43,803 nt of DNA from Oscillospiraceae bacterium (GTDB lineage Bacteria; Bacillota; Clostridia; Oscillospirales; Acutalibacteraceae). The notes beneath the pieces are model-generated. The model ran no database searches. It worked only from the letters and a program-made list of their open reading frames with translations, and had not been told where the DNA came from. This document shows, one piece after another, positions 1-7,856 of this stretch; position 1 is the first letter of the stretch, and each line of letters begins with the position of its first letter. The DNA lies in assembly GCA_015065615.1 (NCBI GenBank), contig SVPY01000022.1:1-43803 (forward strand), written 5' to 3'. Position numbers and translations under genes: made by a program.

Positions 1-2
1 TT

Positions 3-509
3 GCCTCAAAATGTGAAAATCCCGACAGTGTGCTAAGCGAATATTTTGAAAGAACCGTAAAAGAACTAAGCAAAATGGACATTGATATGTTGGGGCTTTA
101 TTCACACCCGTGGTCTCCTTGGAAAAATAAAGATGACGAATACATAAATAAGCATATTGCAAAATACACCCAATTTAAATCAGTCATTGCAGATATGGGC
201 AGAAACGACAACTTAAATGTGCCCAATGAAATGCTTTCAAACGGCACTTCCGTACACCACACCCTAACAAGATGGCCAATGGTACAGTATGGCGTACCCT
301 TCGATACCAATCATGATAAAGAAGCAACAGAATTCCTTGTAAATGAAATTTTAGAAAATGCTAAAGACCATCAGTTTATTCAGGCAATGTTCTATAGTTG
401 GTTTTACGGGCCAAGAAGACTAAAAATGGCTGTAGATATCCTTAAAGAAAAAGGCTACGAATTTGTTTCTCTTTTGGAATTTGATAGTTTATGGCGCAGT
501 ATTAATTAA
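3..509 (+). CDS. C-terminal part of a hypothetical protein, possibly GxGYxYP-like
   Basis: The reading frame is already open at the left edge, so only the last ~168 residues are present. The GTG at 30 is merely the first start-like codon in the window, not a supported start. No catalytic motif is certain. The segment has alternating helix/strand character, and its last 45 residues (..FYSWFYGPRRLKMAVDILK.. then ..YEFVSLLEFDSLW) resemble in layout the C-terminal end of GxGYxYP-type putative glycoside hydrolases, where a short HAWS-like strand precedes a helix and a 'VTLDEF'-like strand. That match is from memory and weak. It is followed at once by a strong terminator, so it closes its operon, and the next gene (GH38) has its own promoter. 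A carbohydrate role is an inference from neighbours. Confidence 0.6.
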   Translation, partial: ASKCENPDSVLSEYFERTVKELSKMDIDMLGLYSHPWSPWKNKDDEYINKHIAKYTQFKSVIADMGRNDNLNVPNEMLSNGTSVHHTLTRWPMVQYGVPFDTNHDKEATEFLVNEILENAKDHQFIQAMFYSWFYGPRRLKMAVDILKEKGYEFVSLLEFDSLWRSIN

Positions 510-514
510 AATTT

Positions 515-549
515 AAGTCCCGCTAAATTTTGGCGGGACTTTTTGTTTT
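515..549 (+). terminator. Intrinsic terminator
   Basis: A perfect 9-bp stem (AAGTCCCGC 515-523 with GCGGGACTT 533-541), a 9-nt loop and the T-rich tail TTTGTTTTC. It starts 6 bases after the stop codon of the preceding partial gene. Confidence 0.9.
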
Positions 550-550
550 C

Positions 551-579
551 TTTACTTATCAGGGAAATTGTGCTATCAT
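551..579 (+). promoter_or_regulatory. Putative sigma-A promoter of the GH38 gene
   Basis: TTTACT (551-556), a 17-bp spacer, and TATCAT (574-579) with an upstream TG (571-572) that makes it an extended -10. It lies directly after the terminator. The ribosome site AAAGGGG (about 610-616) then precedes the ATG at 625. Confidence 0.5.
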
Positions 580-624
580 AAATTAACTTACTTTTACCTT
601 TAACATAACAAAGGGGTACATAAA

Positions 625-3276
625 ATGAACAGTGATATTTTAAACGAGAAAAACATAAGCGAAATACTTATGCTCCCATATTCCCACCATGATTACGCCT
701 GGACATGTACAAGAGCCTGGCATAAATTCCGCTATGTAAAAATTTTCTGCGATGTTTTGGATACAATGAAAGAAGACCCCACCTACACGTGGCATATTGA
801 TAATATCGTACACAGTTTAACTCCCTTCGAGGAATATTGCCCCGAACGTATGGAGGAATTCAAAAAATACGTAAAGGAAGGCAGAATCTGCATCACTAAC
901 GGCGGCGTAAGCTTAGCCCGTCCCACTCAGGTAGGCGAGGAGACCTATATCAGAAATATGATTGAGGGTAAAAAAGCTTTCGAAAAAGAATTCGGCATAA
1001 AGGATATCCCCGTATTTTTTAACGCAGATACAGGCTGCGGCCATAGTCAGCTGCCTCAGCTATACACCCTTGCAGGTCATAAGTACTACCGATTCCAGCG
1101 CCCCGACGGCATCTTAACCAAAAAAGGCGTACCTATGCAGTTTTGGTGGGAAGGTCTTGACGGTTCAAAGGTGCTTACCACAAGAGGCATGTACGGCGGT
1201 TTCTGGAACAGCCCCGATTGGATGGAGCTCGACGCCGAAACGAAATGGGACGAAAAGAAGGAAGCTTATTTTGACGCCGAGCTTTCCGACAGAATTAATA
1301 ACAACGCTTCAACCGATGTGGTTTTGCAGTTTGTAGGCAGTGACGATTGCCGCCCAAAAATGGACTTCAAGGACATTCCCCGTGATTTAAACAAATTTAT
1401 GGAGGAGTGGAACGAGCGCGAAGAAAGCAAAATGCGCTACGCAACTTTAAACGAAGCCTATAAGCTTCTTGAAACAAAGGATGTTCCGAAGTGGAAGGGC
1501 GTATTGGATCACGCGGATTTATCCTACAACTTCCCCTCCAAGGGCTCAAACTCAATGTGGCGCAGAAGAATTGATCTGGATCACGCCATCACAGAGGTAG
1601 AAAAATTATGGGTAATTGCGGATAAATTGGGCTTTGCTTACCCCGAAAAAGAGATACGCGATTTGTGGTTTGATTTATTCGAGATTACGGGTCACGCCAT
1701 TGAGGACGTTCAGGACCGCGACGATAAGGAGCTTAATACTTTTACAGGCAGAGCTATGAATAACGCCGCTATTTTAGCCCGAAAAGCCCGTGAAAATATT
1801 ATAAACGCAGTTAAGAAATCCGATAAACTTCAGGCGGTGGTAATAAACACACAAACAAGGGAAACCGAGCAAGTGGTTAAATTTCAGGTTACTTCTCCCT
1901 GCGGTATTAGCGGATTCGATATAATTGACACAGACGGCAATAAGCTTAATTATCAGATTACCGAAATATTCCCCGAATACCGCTCCTACAAGGGCAGTGA
2001 ATACGCAGGTGTGGACGTGGAAGTCAAGGTGAAAGTTCCCGCCATGGGCTACACCACTCTCATACTGGAGCCTAACGGCGAAAAGCTTAAAGATTTAGCG
2101 GATAAAACCTTTATAGATAATCTCCCTTCAGGCTTACCAGAAAATGCAGAAGGCGAAGTTATTTTTAATAATAACGAGCTTGAAGTAAAATTCCTTAACG
2201 GCAAAGTAATTTCCATAAACAATTTAAAAACGGGCAAAATAATAAAATCAGAGGATAACACCGCGATAATTAATCTTCGTTACGAGGAATTAAAACCAAC
2301 TATATCCTGGCTGCCCGATTTCCACAATATATTAAATCTTTGGGAATTTATTCCCGAGGGCGGAAAAGTACTGGCAAACGGTCCCGTAAGATTTACTTAT
2401 AAATCCTACGGAAAAATACGCGACCAGAAAGCAAGTGTGACCTACACCTTAAATCAATCTGCCAAAGCTCTTGATATTAAGGTTGAAACCGATTTTGATG
2501 ATGCTATAGAAGGATTTTTGTGGCTTAGCGTTAAAGCAGATGCAGACAGCGATTTTTATTCCGATATACCCTTCGGCGTGGAAAAGCGCGAATTCTTCGA
2601 TAATAAAATTGCCGACGGCGGCTCAAAGGAACCCGTTGCGGTGGTTCCCTGCGAGTGGGAATACCCCAAGCAGATGTACGCCAAGAATTTTACCGCCTTC
2701 AACTGTTGCGGCGCGCCTTTGGCATTAATCAGCAAAAACTGCGCCTGCTACTACGATTATAACGATCCCTTCGGTGAGCTTCGCATCACTTTAGGCAGGG
2801 CTCTGCCAATGAAATACAGAACCGACCGCTGGTTCGGTCAATGCTCCGAGGATTTTGATATGACAGGGCACCATTTCTTTGATTTATCATTGCTCTTTAC
2901 CGAAAAACTCGGTAAATTCAGTGATATTCAGCATTACCACAAGGAGCTGATTCACCCCTTGTTTGCAGACGAGGTTTTCGGTTTCTTGGGCGGCGGCTTT
3001 GCCGATAAAACGGGCAGTATGTTTGATACAGATAAGGAAAATATTATTAATACCGCTGTTTATAAAGAAAACGGCAATATAATAGCCCGTTTCTTCGAAT
3101 GTCAGGGAGAAACAACAGAAGTTACCGTAAAAATGCCCCAAAATACAAAAAGTGTAAGGGCTACCGATTTTATAGGCAACACTCTTTCTGACGTTACTTT
3201 AATCTTCGACCCTGATAAGGGTACGGCGAAAATAACATTCAAGCCCTTTAAAATTATTACTCTTGAAATAAAATAA
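625..3276 (+). CDS. GH38 alpha-mannosidase-like glycoside hydrolase
   Basis: An 883-residue protein without a signal peptide, so probably cytoplasmic. Near the N-terminus it has the zinc-site motif SHHDYAW (residues 20-26; H and D ligands expected). At about 135 is the Asp of NADTGCGHSQLPQL, which matches the GH38 catalytic nucleophile region. The all-beta C-terminal half fits the family layout, and the length is within the usual 850-1050. GH38 enzymes remove alpha-linked mannose from N-glycans or mannans by a retaining mechanism. The spacing D-TGC-GH differs by one residue from the common D-xF-GH, as in a side branch of the family, so exact linkage specificity is open. Start ATG 625 is set by AAAGGGG 9 bases upstream. 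It is a single-gene unit between its own promoter and a terminator. Confidence 0.85.
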   Translation: MNSDILNEKNISEILMLPYSHHDYAWTCTRAWHKFRYVKIFCDVLDTMKEDPTYTWHIDNIVHSLTPFEEYCPERMEEFKKYVKEGRICITNGGVSLARPTQVGEETYIRNMIEGKKAFEKEFGIKDIPVFFNADTGCGHSQLPQLYTLAGHKYYRFQRPDGILTKKGVPMQFWWEGLDGSKVLTTRGMYGGFWNSPDWMELDAETKWDEKKEAYFDAELSDRINNNASTDVVLQFVGSDDCRPKMDFKDIPRDLNKFMEEWNEREESKMRYATLNEAYKLLETKDVPKWKGVLDHADLSYNFPSKGSNSMWRRRIDLDHAITEVEKLWVIADKLGFAYPEKEIRDLWFDLFEITGHAIEDVQDRDDKELNTFTGRAMNNAAILARKARENIINAVKKSDKLQAVVINTQTRETEQVVKFQVTSPCGISGFDIIDTDGNKLNYQITEIFPEYRSYKGSEYAGVDVEVKVKVPAMGYTTLILEPNGEKLKDLADKTFIDNLPSGLPENAEGEVIFNNNELEVKFLNGKVISINNLKTGKIIKSEDNTAIINLRYEELKPTISWLPDFHNILNLWEFIPEGGKVLANGPVRFTYKSYGKIRDQKASVTYTLNQSAKALDIKVETDFDDAIEGFLWLSVKADADSDFYSDIPFGVEKREFFDNKIADGGSKEPVAVVPCEWEYPKQMYAKNFTAFNCCGAPLALISKNCACYYDYNDPFGELRITLGRALPMKYRTDRWFGQCSEDFDMTGHHFFDLSLLFTEKLGKFSDIQHYHKELIHPLFADEVFGFLGGGFADKTGSMFDTDKENIINTAVYKENGNIIARFFECQGETTEVTVKMPQNTKSVRATDFIGNTLSDVTLIFDPDKGTAKITFKPFKIITLEIK

Positions 3277-3287
3277 CCTATATAAAA

Positions 3288-3327
3288 AAACTGACCTGCG
3301 GGTAAAACCGTAGGTCAGTTTGTTTTT
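3288..3327. terminator. Bidirectional terminator between convergent genes
   Basis: Stem AAACTGACCTGCGG (3288-3301) with CCGTAGGTCAGTTT (3308-3321), broken only by one G-T pair. It has T-rich sequence on the plus side and seven A's at 3284-3290 that become T's on the minus strand. It can serve both the GH38 gene and the convergent degV gene. Confidence 0.85.
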
Positions 3328-3357
3328 GAGGAGGAATAACTATGTAAACGTAAAAAG

Positions 3358-4197
3358 TTAATTTTTAAAGAATGCTACTGCAACTGCACCGGGACCTGCG
3401 TGCACGCCTATGGCGCTGCCTATAGTAGTATAGGGTACGTCGGTTCTGCCTTTTTCCCAAACGTGGCGGCTATCCTCGACGTATTTTATAAGCATAAAGT
3501 CGCTCATACCTGTGTAGCCTAAAAGCAAGGGCTTGTTAAAATCAACGCCGCCTGCCTTATTAATTTCTTCTACAAGCAAATTATTGCCCATTTTGGATCC
3601 TCTTGCTTTACCCAGCATTTTAATTTCACCGTCTTCAAGGGCGATAACGGGCTTTATGTTTAAAAGTGAACCTGCAAAGGCTACGGTTTTAGAAATTCTG
3701 CCGCCCTTTTTAAGGTATTCAAGAGTATCTACTAAAGCTACAAGTACAATTTTCTCTTTTTCTTCTTCAAGTTTTTCGGCAATTTCCTTTGCTTCCATTC
3801 CCTCTTCAATATATTTAAGTGCAAGCTCAGTTAAAATTCCTCCGCCGATGGCAACGCTTTTGCTATCCACTACGTACACGTTTTCGTAGCCTTCCGCGGC
3901 AATTTTCGCGCTCTGGTAGGTGCCCGAAAGCTTACTTGAAACGGTTATTACAATTACGCTTTCCTTTGCCTCCTTTGCTTTTTCGTATTCCAAAGCAAAC
4001 AAAACGGGCGAGGGCTGGCTTGTGGTTGGGTGTACGTCGGTTTCCACCAGCTTTTCGTAGAACATTTTATGGTCAATCGTAATTCCATCCTTATATTCTT
4101 CGTCGCCAAAGTAAATTGTGAGAGGAATAACCGTTACTTTTTCTTTAATTTCGGGAAGTAAATCTGTTGTTGAGTCTACTATAATTCTTGTTTTCAT
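3358..4197 (-). CDS. DegV family fatty-acid-binding protein (FakB-like)
   Basis: A 279-residue protein with the full DegV signature: N-terminal IIVDSTTDL, lipid-contact motif TTSQPSP near residue 60, SGTYQSA, TLEYLKKGGRIS, and the C-terminal GSAIGVHAGPGAVAVAFF. DegV/FakB proteins hold a fatty acid and present it to the FakA kinase, which makes acyl-phosphate for phospholipid synthesis. No fakA gene is in the window. Start ATG is at 4197 after AAAGGA. It forms a single-gene unit. Its promoter is near-perfect and overlaid by two copies of one palindrome (separate entry), pointing to tight repression by a dimeric regulator. Which fatty acid it binds, and whether it truly serves a FakA partner, cannot be told from sequence. 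Confidence 0.93.
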   Translation of the reverse strand: MKTRIIVDSTTDLLPEIKEKVTVIPLTIYFGDEEYKDGITIDHKMFYEKLVETDVHPTTSQPSPVLFALEYEKAKEAKESVIVITVSSKLSGTYQSAKIAAEGYENVYVVDSKSVAIGGGILTELALKYIEEGMEAKEIAEKLEEEKEKIVLVALVDTLEYLKKGGRISKTVAFAGSLLNIKPVIALEDGEIKMLGKARGSKMGNNLLVEEINKAGGVDFNKPLLLGYTGMSDFMLIKYVEDSRHVWEKGRTDVPYTTIGSAIGVHAGPGAVAVAFFKN

Positions 4198-4235
4198 ATT
4201 TTTCCTTTGGGCTTTAAGAAAAGCTCTCCTTTAAC

Positions 4236-4282
4236 TTGTTGACTTGGCAACAACTATACCATATATTCGTTGACTTGTCAAC
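4236..4282 (-). promoter_or_regulatory. degV promoter with two palindromic operators
   Basis: Read on the minus strand: TTGACA (4281-4276), a 17-bp spacer, TATAGT (4258-4253), predicted start near 4246. Two copies of GTTGACTTGnCAAC, in the same orientation and 31 bp apart (about three helical turns), lie at 4238-4251 and 4269-4282. The upstream one is a perfect 6-2-6 palindrome covering the -35. The other, extended to 4236-4253 as TTGTTG-n6-CAACAA, covers the -10 edge and the start point. The layout is that of a repressor operator pair. Its size and symmetry suit a MarR-type dimer (inference). Confidence 0.8.
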
Positions 4283-4325
4283 ATTATAAATGTAAAGAAA
4301 CTGTTAAATAGACGCCTATGCAAAG

Positions 4326-4359
4326 AAAAGTAAAAGGAGTGAGAATTAACTCACTCCTT
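4326..4359 (-). terminator. Intrinsic terminator of the acetylesterase gene
   Basis: A perfect 10-bp stem (4334-4343 with 4350-4359), a 6-nt AATTAA loop, then TTTTACTTTTC on the minus strand. It begins 4 bases after the stop codon at 4363. Confidence 0.88.
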
Positions 4360-4362
4360 AAT

Positions 4363-5157
4363 TTATTTTATTCTGTAGTTTCCTAAAGTTTTTGCTGCTT
4401 CGAAGCCTAATTTTTCAAGGCCCTTTGCACTGTAGTGACCTGCAACTTCGGGATTCATATATTCTTTTTGCTTATTTAATTCGGTTGCGATTTCGGTAAG
4501 CATTAAAAAATCTTCATTTTCATTACAAATTTCACTTTGAGCGTTTATTATTTCGTCATCTCTGCTATCGTTTGTAAATCTGCCCACACGGATAATGCCA
4601 AATTTATTGATACCTATATTTTCTTTAAGAATTAAATTAAGCTTTGTAAGCATTTCTTTATATTCTGCTTTGCTTGTTTCAAATATAGCATCGCTTTCGC
4701 CCTGAAGCCACACGAAATAGATTTTGCCAATAGTTTCGCCCTTGTTTATCAGCTTTTCTTTTGCAGAAGTCAGTTTTCTTATAAAAACTTCGAATCTTTT
4801 ATCCGGTGGCAACCACTCTTTTACCATTGTACTGCCCTTCGCGGCGTGTACGGCAAGAATTTTTTCGCCCGTTATCTCAATATACTTACGGCAAAACTGC
4901 GGCACCATATTAGTATAACCATAGCAAGCACTACCTAAAGCGGTGGTCTCGATCCATGTTTTAAAGTCACTGTCTTTTTTATAAACAAAGGTTTCTTTAA
5001 AATCATATCCTATATCTTCGCCTACAGGATTTTTAAGGGGAACAAAGCTATCGCTTAAAAATTTATATTCAAAAGCATTTTCCACCACTTTATTTTCGCT
5101 GAGGCACTCTGTTTGCCCTTGCATATTGCTCTGCCCACCAAAAATTATGATATCCAT
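4363..5157 (-). CDS. Sialate O-acetylesterase-like SGNH hydrolase (SASA/DUF303 type)
   Basis: A 264-residue protein with no signal peptide. Block I is GGQSNMQGQ at residues 7-15 (catalytic Ser), and the later FVWLQGESDA is the WxQGE(S/T)DA block typical of PF03629 carbohydrate acetylesterases. The C-terminal histidine sits in AGHYSAKGLEKLG, but the usual Asp three residues before it (DxxH) is a Val here. The enzyme may use another acid, a Ser-His pair, or be weakened. Family members remove O-acetyl groups from sialic acid or other sugars, so a role in deacetylating imported glycans is likely. The RBS TGAGGTG precedes ATG 5157. It is the last gene of a minus-strand run and is followed by a good terminator. 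Confidence 0.8.
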   Translation of the reverse strand: MDIIIFGGQSNMQGQTECLSENKVVENAFEYKFLSDSFVPLKNPVGEDIGYDFKETFVYKKDSDFKTWIETTALGSACYGYTNMVPQFCRKYIEITGEKILAVHAAKGSTMVKEWLPPDKRFEVFIRKLTSAKEKLINKGETIGKIYFVWLQGESDAIFETSKAEYKEMLTKLNLILKENIGINKFGIIRVGRFTNDSRDDEIINAQSEICNENEDFLMLTEIATELNKQKEYMNPEVAGHYSAKGLEKLGFEAAKTLGNYRIK

Positions 5158-5177
5158 TTTATTTCACCTCAGCATTC

Positions 5178-5205
5178 AGTATATCACAATGGAATTGTCT
5201 TAACA
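5178..5205 (-). promoter_or_regulatory. Possible promoter with small palindrome upstream of the acetylesterase
   Basis: On the minus strand a TATACT -10-like box (5183-5178) lies just downstream of ACAAT-TCC-ATTGT (5198-5186), a 5-3-5 palindrome in the spacer. No convincing -35 is visible, so an activator or a weak promoter is possible. Confidence 0.3.
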
Positions 5206-5240
5206 CTTAATATAATAATATTTATCACAAAATTAATATC

Positions 5241-5557
5241 TTATTTAAAAGTATACCAATCGCCTTTTTTACCCATACCGTTATTAAACCAATCTCCGCC
5301 AACACCGCTTGTAATCATCCAAATAGTATCGCCCTCCGTGCCGAAATTATAACTACCGTCATAGGTAGGCAAGCCACCGTTAGAAGAAAGGTAAACTTCG
5401 TTTATTGCGCGCCATTGATTTGTTTTAACGTCTAAATAGCAGGGATTTTTTACCATCATAGCGCGTACTTCGCCTGAATATTCGTTAAGGTAATTTTCAA
5501 GGAATATAGCAATAGAGCCTTTAAACGAAGAATTCTTAAAGCCTATATCGTAAGTGG
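5241..5557 (-). pseudogene. 3' remnant of a second DUF3472-type lipoprotein gene
   Basis: The conceptual translation of this stretch matches the last ~105 residues of the lipoprotein encoded at 7857-9404. In the final 72 residues I count 10 differences (about 86% identity), and the DNA is of similar likeness by eye. It has a proper stop (TAA at 5241-5243) but no start, no RBS and no lipobox. The homology ends near 5557-5575, exactly where the glycyl radical enzyme gene stops. The best reading is that a second tandem copy lost its 5' two thirds when the radical-enzyme gene came to lie between the copies. The short frame beginning MMVKNP at 5459 is internal and not a real gene. Confidence 0.85.
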
Positions 5558-7765
5558 TCAGCGTGCCGCTCTCAATACAATTTCATCCTGCGTTTGCTTA
5601 TTCAAATGAACGAAAGCCGCACTGTAACCGCACACACGAACGATTAAATTCTTATGCTGTTCCGGGCATTTTTGAGCCTCTAAAAGCATATTTCTATCTA
5701 TCATATTAAACTGAAGTGAAGAACCTTCTGCATCTAAAAAGCCCTCAATAACAGAAGTCAAAACCCTTACGCCTTGCTCTTCATCTTCAATTTCCGGAAG
5801 AGTCATTTCTGTTATGAAAGAATCAGCGAATTGTGTAAAATCAATAGGCCTGAGGCTATGAATAAGGTCCAGCGGACTTTCTGTTTTTACAAACTCGCTG
5901 GGTGAAACACCTCTGGATAAAGGAGTATTTGCCTTGCGACCATCCGGTGTAGCACCAAGGCGTATACCCATATCACGATACAGATCATGGGGATAAAATA
6001 CCGGTAAATAAAGTCCGCCTCGGGCATTTTTTTGACCCGCTACCTTCGATAAATCACTGAGGACCTTTGCAGAGAACATATCGAGCACTTCGTTGTTTGT
6101 TCCGTGCTTTGGAATTTTTTCTACAATATATTTGCGCAAAGAATCATAGCCTGAAAAATCACATGAAACAATACTGTAAAACTCACTTAAAGAACATTTA
6201 CCTTCTTCATAAACGATTTGCTTAATCGCATACAGTGAATCAATAAGCGTTGCAGTACCAAGCATGGAAATGGACGTATTATTATACCTTGCTCCGCCCT
6301 CTGTAACGTCCATACCTTTTTCCAGACAATCGTCCATTGATGAGGAATATAAAACCAGTGGGTCGTATTCACACCAATGAGCTTCGCTTATATTTTTCCA
6401 TTCAGCTATTTTTTCGTGATATGCCTTTACGTCTGCTGTAAACTGTGCATAAAAAGATTCGAATGATGCTATACTGCCGCCGTGCTCCATAGTATGAAGT
6501 AAAATACGTGGCAAGCTTACCCAGCTATCTGCTCTTGTACAAACTTCAGTACCTTGCAAAACGATCTCGTGGCAGCCGCCGCCTACGTACATTCTGGCAT
6601 CTTCCACCTTCTGGCCGCAACGCACCTTAGCGGGTATAAGCACGTCATCATTATGCATCATAAAAGAAGGCAGTTTCGCCATTTGCAGCTTAGCTAATTT
6701 TTCCAGAAAAGCTTTCGGGTGATTTTTGGAAATACGGCAATTTATTTTTGTGTCTATTGTTCTGAGCGTCACCACGGCATCCAAAATCATTTCTGTAAGC
6801 TCATTATAAATTACGTTTCCTTCTCTGTCACATCCGCCGAGTTCAATTGTTGTGGAAGTTTCCCAATACCTGTTCTTTGCATCGAACCTGACTTCCGTAT
6901 ACAAAAGCAAATCACAAATCAGTCGGAAGGCCTCTTCTTTTGTGATAATGCCTTTCTCTATATCCTTTTTATATAAAGGATACAGCATTCTATCCACCTG
7001 ACCAAAAGTACTGAATCCAATACCCTCCAGCGAACTAACACACTCACGGTAAAACAAAATCGCACAGAGTCCCTCATAAAAGCTTGAGGCAGGATTAGCA
7101 GGAACGCGCTTTGCAGCCTGTGCTATTCGATTAAAATGGGCGGCAAGCTTTGGATCCTCTGCTTTTTCTTCCAGTTTTTCTGCTTCTTCTGCAAAGCGTT
7201 TTGCCAAAACTTTCAGCGCATTATTGGCACGAATTGCACAGCGGTAAAATTCCTGTTTCTTTTCGCATTTGCAGTCTTTCAGCATAGCTTCAGCCTGATT
7301 TATAATTCCGTTCAGACCAACGGTTAAAATTTTATCGTAACCCGGGCAATGGTGATCAAAACTTACCGGATTGTAACTACTGAAAAAACTATTTTCACAA
7401 TCTTTTTTTATTCTCTGCAAATATTCCTTAATCCACCATCCGCGCTCACCGCTATGTAAAAATGAACCTACGGGTGACTGCAAGCCGCCCCAGCTGTTCC
7501 TTGGGCGACCAGACGAGATTTCAAAAAAGAAATCGGTATGATCAAATAAATGAACGGGGCAGTTTTCGCTTAAAAGCTCATACATTCTTGTTTTTAATTC
7601 ATATGAAGATACATTTGAGCCTTCTGAAAGCATATTTTCAAGTTTTAAAAGCAACTGCTGAGTGCAGGGATCAAAACTACTGTAATATTCTTCAAATTCG
7701 GCTTCAACGTTGTTTTTATGAGTGTTCAACCAAGAATTCAAATCTGCAATATCCTTATTAGACAT
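5558..7765 (-). CDS. Glycyl radical enzyme, pyruvate-formate-lyase superfamily, substrate unknown
   Basis: A 735-residue cytoplasmic protein. The glycyl radical loop is RVCGYSAAF with Gly near 713. The thiyl site is GGGCHE with Cys near 398 and Glu at 400. A single Cys followed by xE is the pattern of radical dehydratases, lyases and decarboxylases, not of true PFL, which has Cys-Cys. The substrate cannot be read from motifs. Length is a little below the family norm (~790-850). The C-terminus ends DEIVLRAAR, about where family members end, but the stop codon lies at the junction with the lipoprotein remnant. The needed radical-SAM activase is not in this window. The RBS GGAAGGAG precedes ATG 7765. 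It may be co-transcribed with the genes downstream at 5241-4363. Confidence 0.9.
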   Translation of the reverse strand: MSNKDIADLNSWLNTHKNNVEAEFEEYYSSFDPCTQQLLLKLENMLSEGSNVSSYELKTRMYELLSENCPVHLFDHTDFFFEISSGRPRNSWGGLQSPVGSFLHSGERGWWIKEYLQRIKKDCENSFFSSYNPVSFDHHCPGYDKILTVGLNGIINQAEAMLKDCKCEKKQEFYRCAIRANNALKVLAKRFAEEAEKLEEKAEDPKLAAHFNRIAQAAKRVPANPASSFYEGLCAILFYRECVSSLEGIGFSTFGQVDRMLYPLYKKDIEKGIITKEEAFRLICDLLLYTEVRFDAKNRYWETSTTIELGGCDREGNVIYNELTEMILDAVVTLRTIDTKINCRISKNHPKAFLEKLAKLQMAKLPSFMMHNDDVLIPAKVRCGQKVEDARMYVGGGCHEIVLQGTEVCTRADSWVSLPRILLHTMEHGGSIASFESFYAQFTADVKAYHEKIAEWKNISEAHWCEYDPLVLYSSSMDDCLEKGMDVTEGGARYNNTSISMLGTATLIDSLYAIKQIVYEEGKCSLSEFYSIVSCDFSGYDSLRKYIVEKIPKHGTNNEVLDMFSAKVLSDLSKVAGQKNARGGLYLPVFYPHDLYRDMGIRLGATPDGRKANTPLSRGVSPSEFVKTESPLDLIHSLRPIDFTQFADSFITEMTLPEIEDEEQGVRVLTSVIEGFLDAEGSSLQFNMIDRNMLLEAQKCPEQHKNLIVRVCGYSAAFVHLNKQTQDEIVLRAAR

Positions 7766-7810
7766 TATATTTGCTCCTTCCTTGTGTATTTCAAGTTATA
7801 ATTATGTTTG

Positions 7811-7832
7811 AATATTTCTAAAAACAAATATT
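7811..7832. repeat. Inverted repeat upstream of the glycyl radical enzyme gene
   Basis: AATATTT (7811-7817), an 8-bp spacer, AAATATT (7826-7832), in the 91-bp gap between the lipoprotein stop and the radical-enzyme start. It could be an operator or chance in AT-rich DNA. Confidence 0.3.
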
Positions 7833-7856
7833 AACAATTATTATAGTACAAATAAA

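Noticed and set aside
3329-3346. Perfect ribosome site GAGGAGG followed by ATG-TAA on the plus strand
   Set aside because: The frame stops at once, it lies after a terminator and runs into the convergent degV gene. It is probably chance or a remnant.
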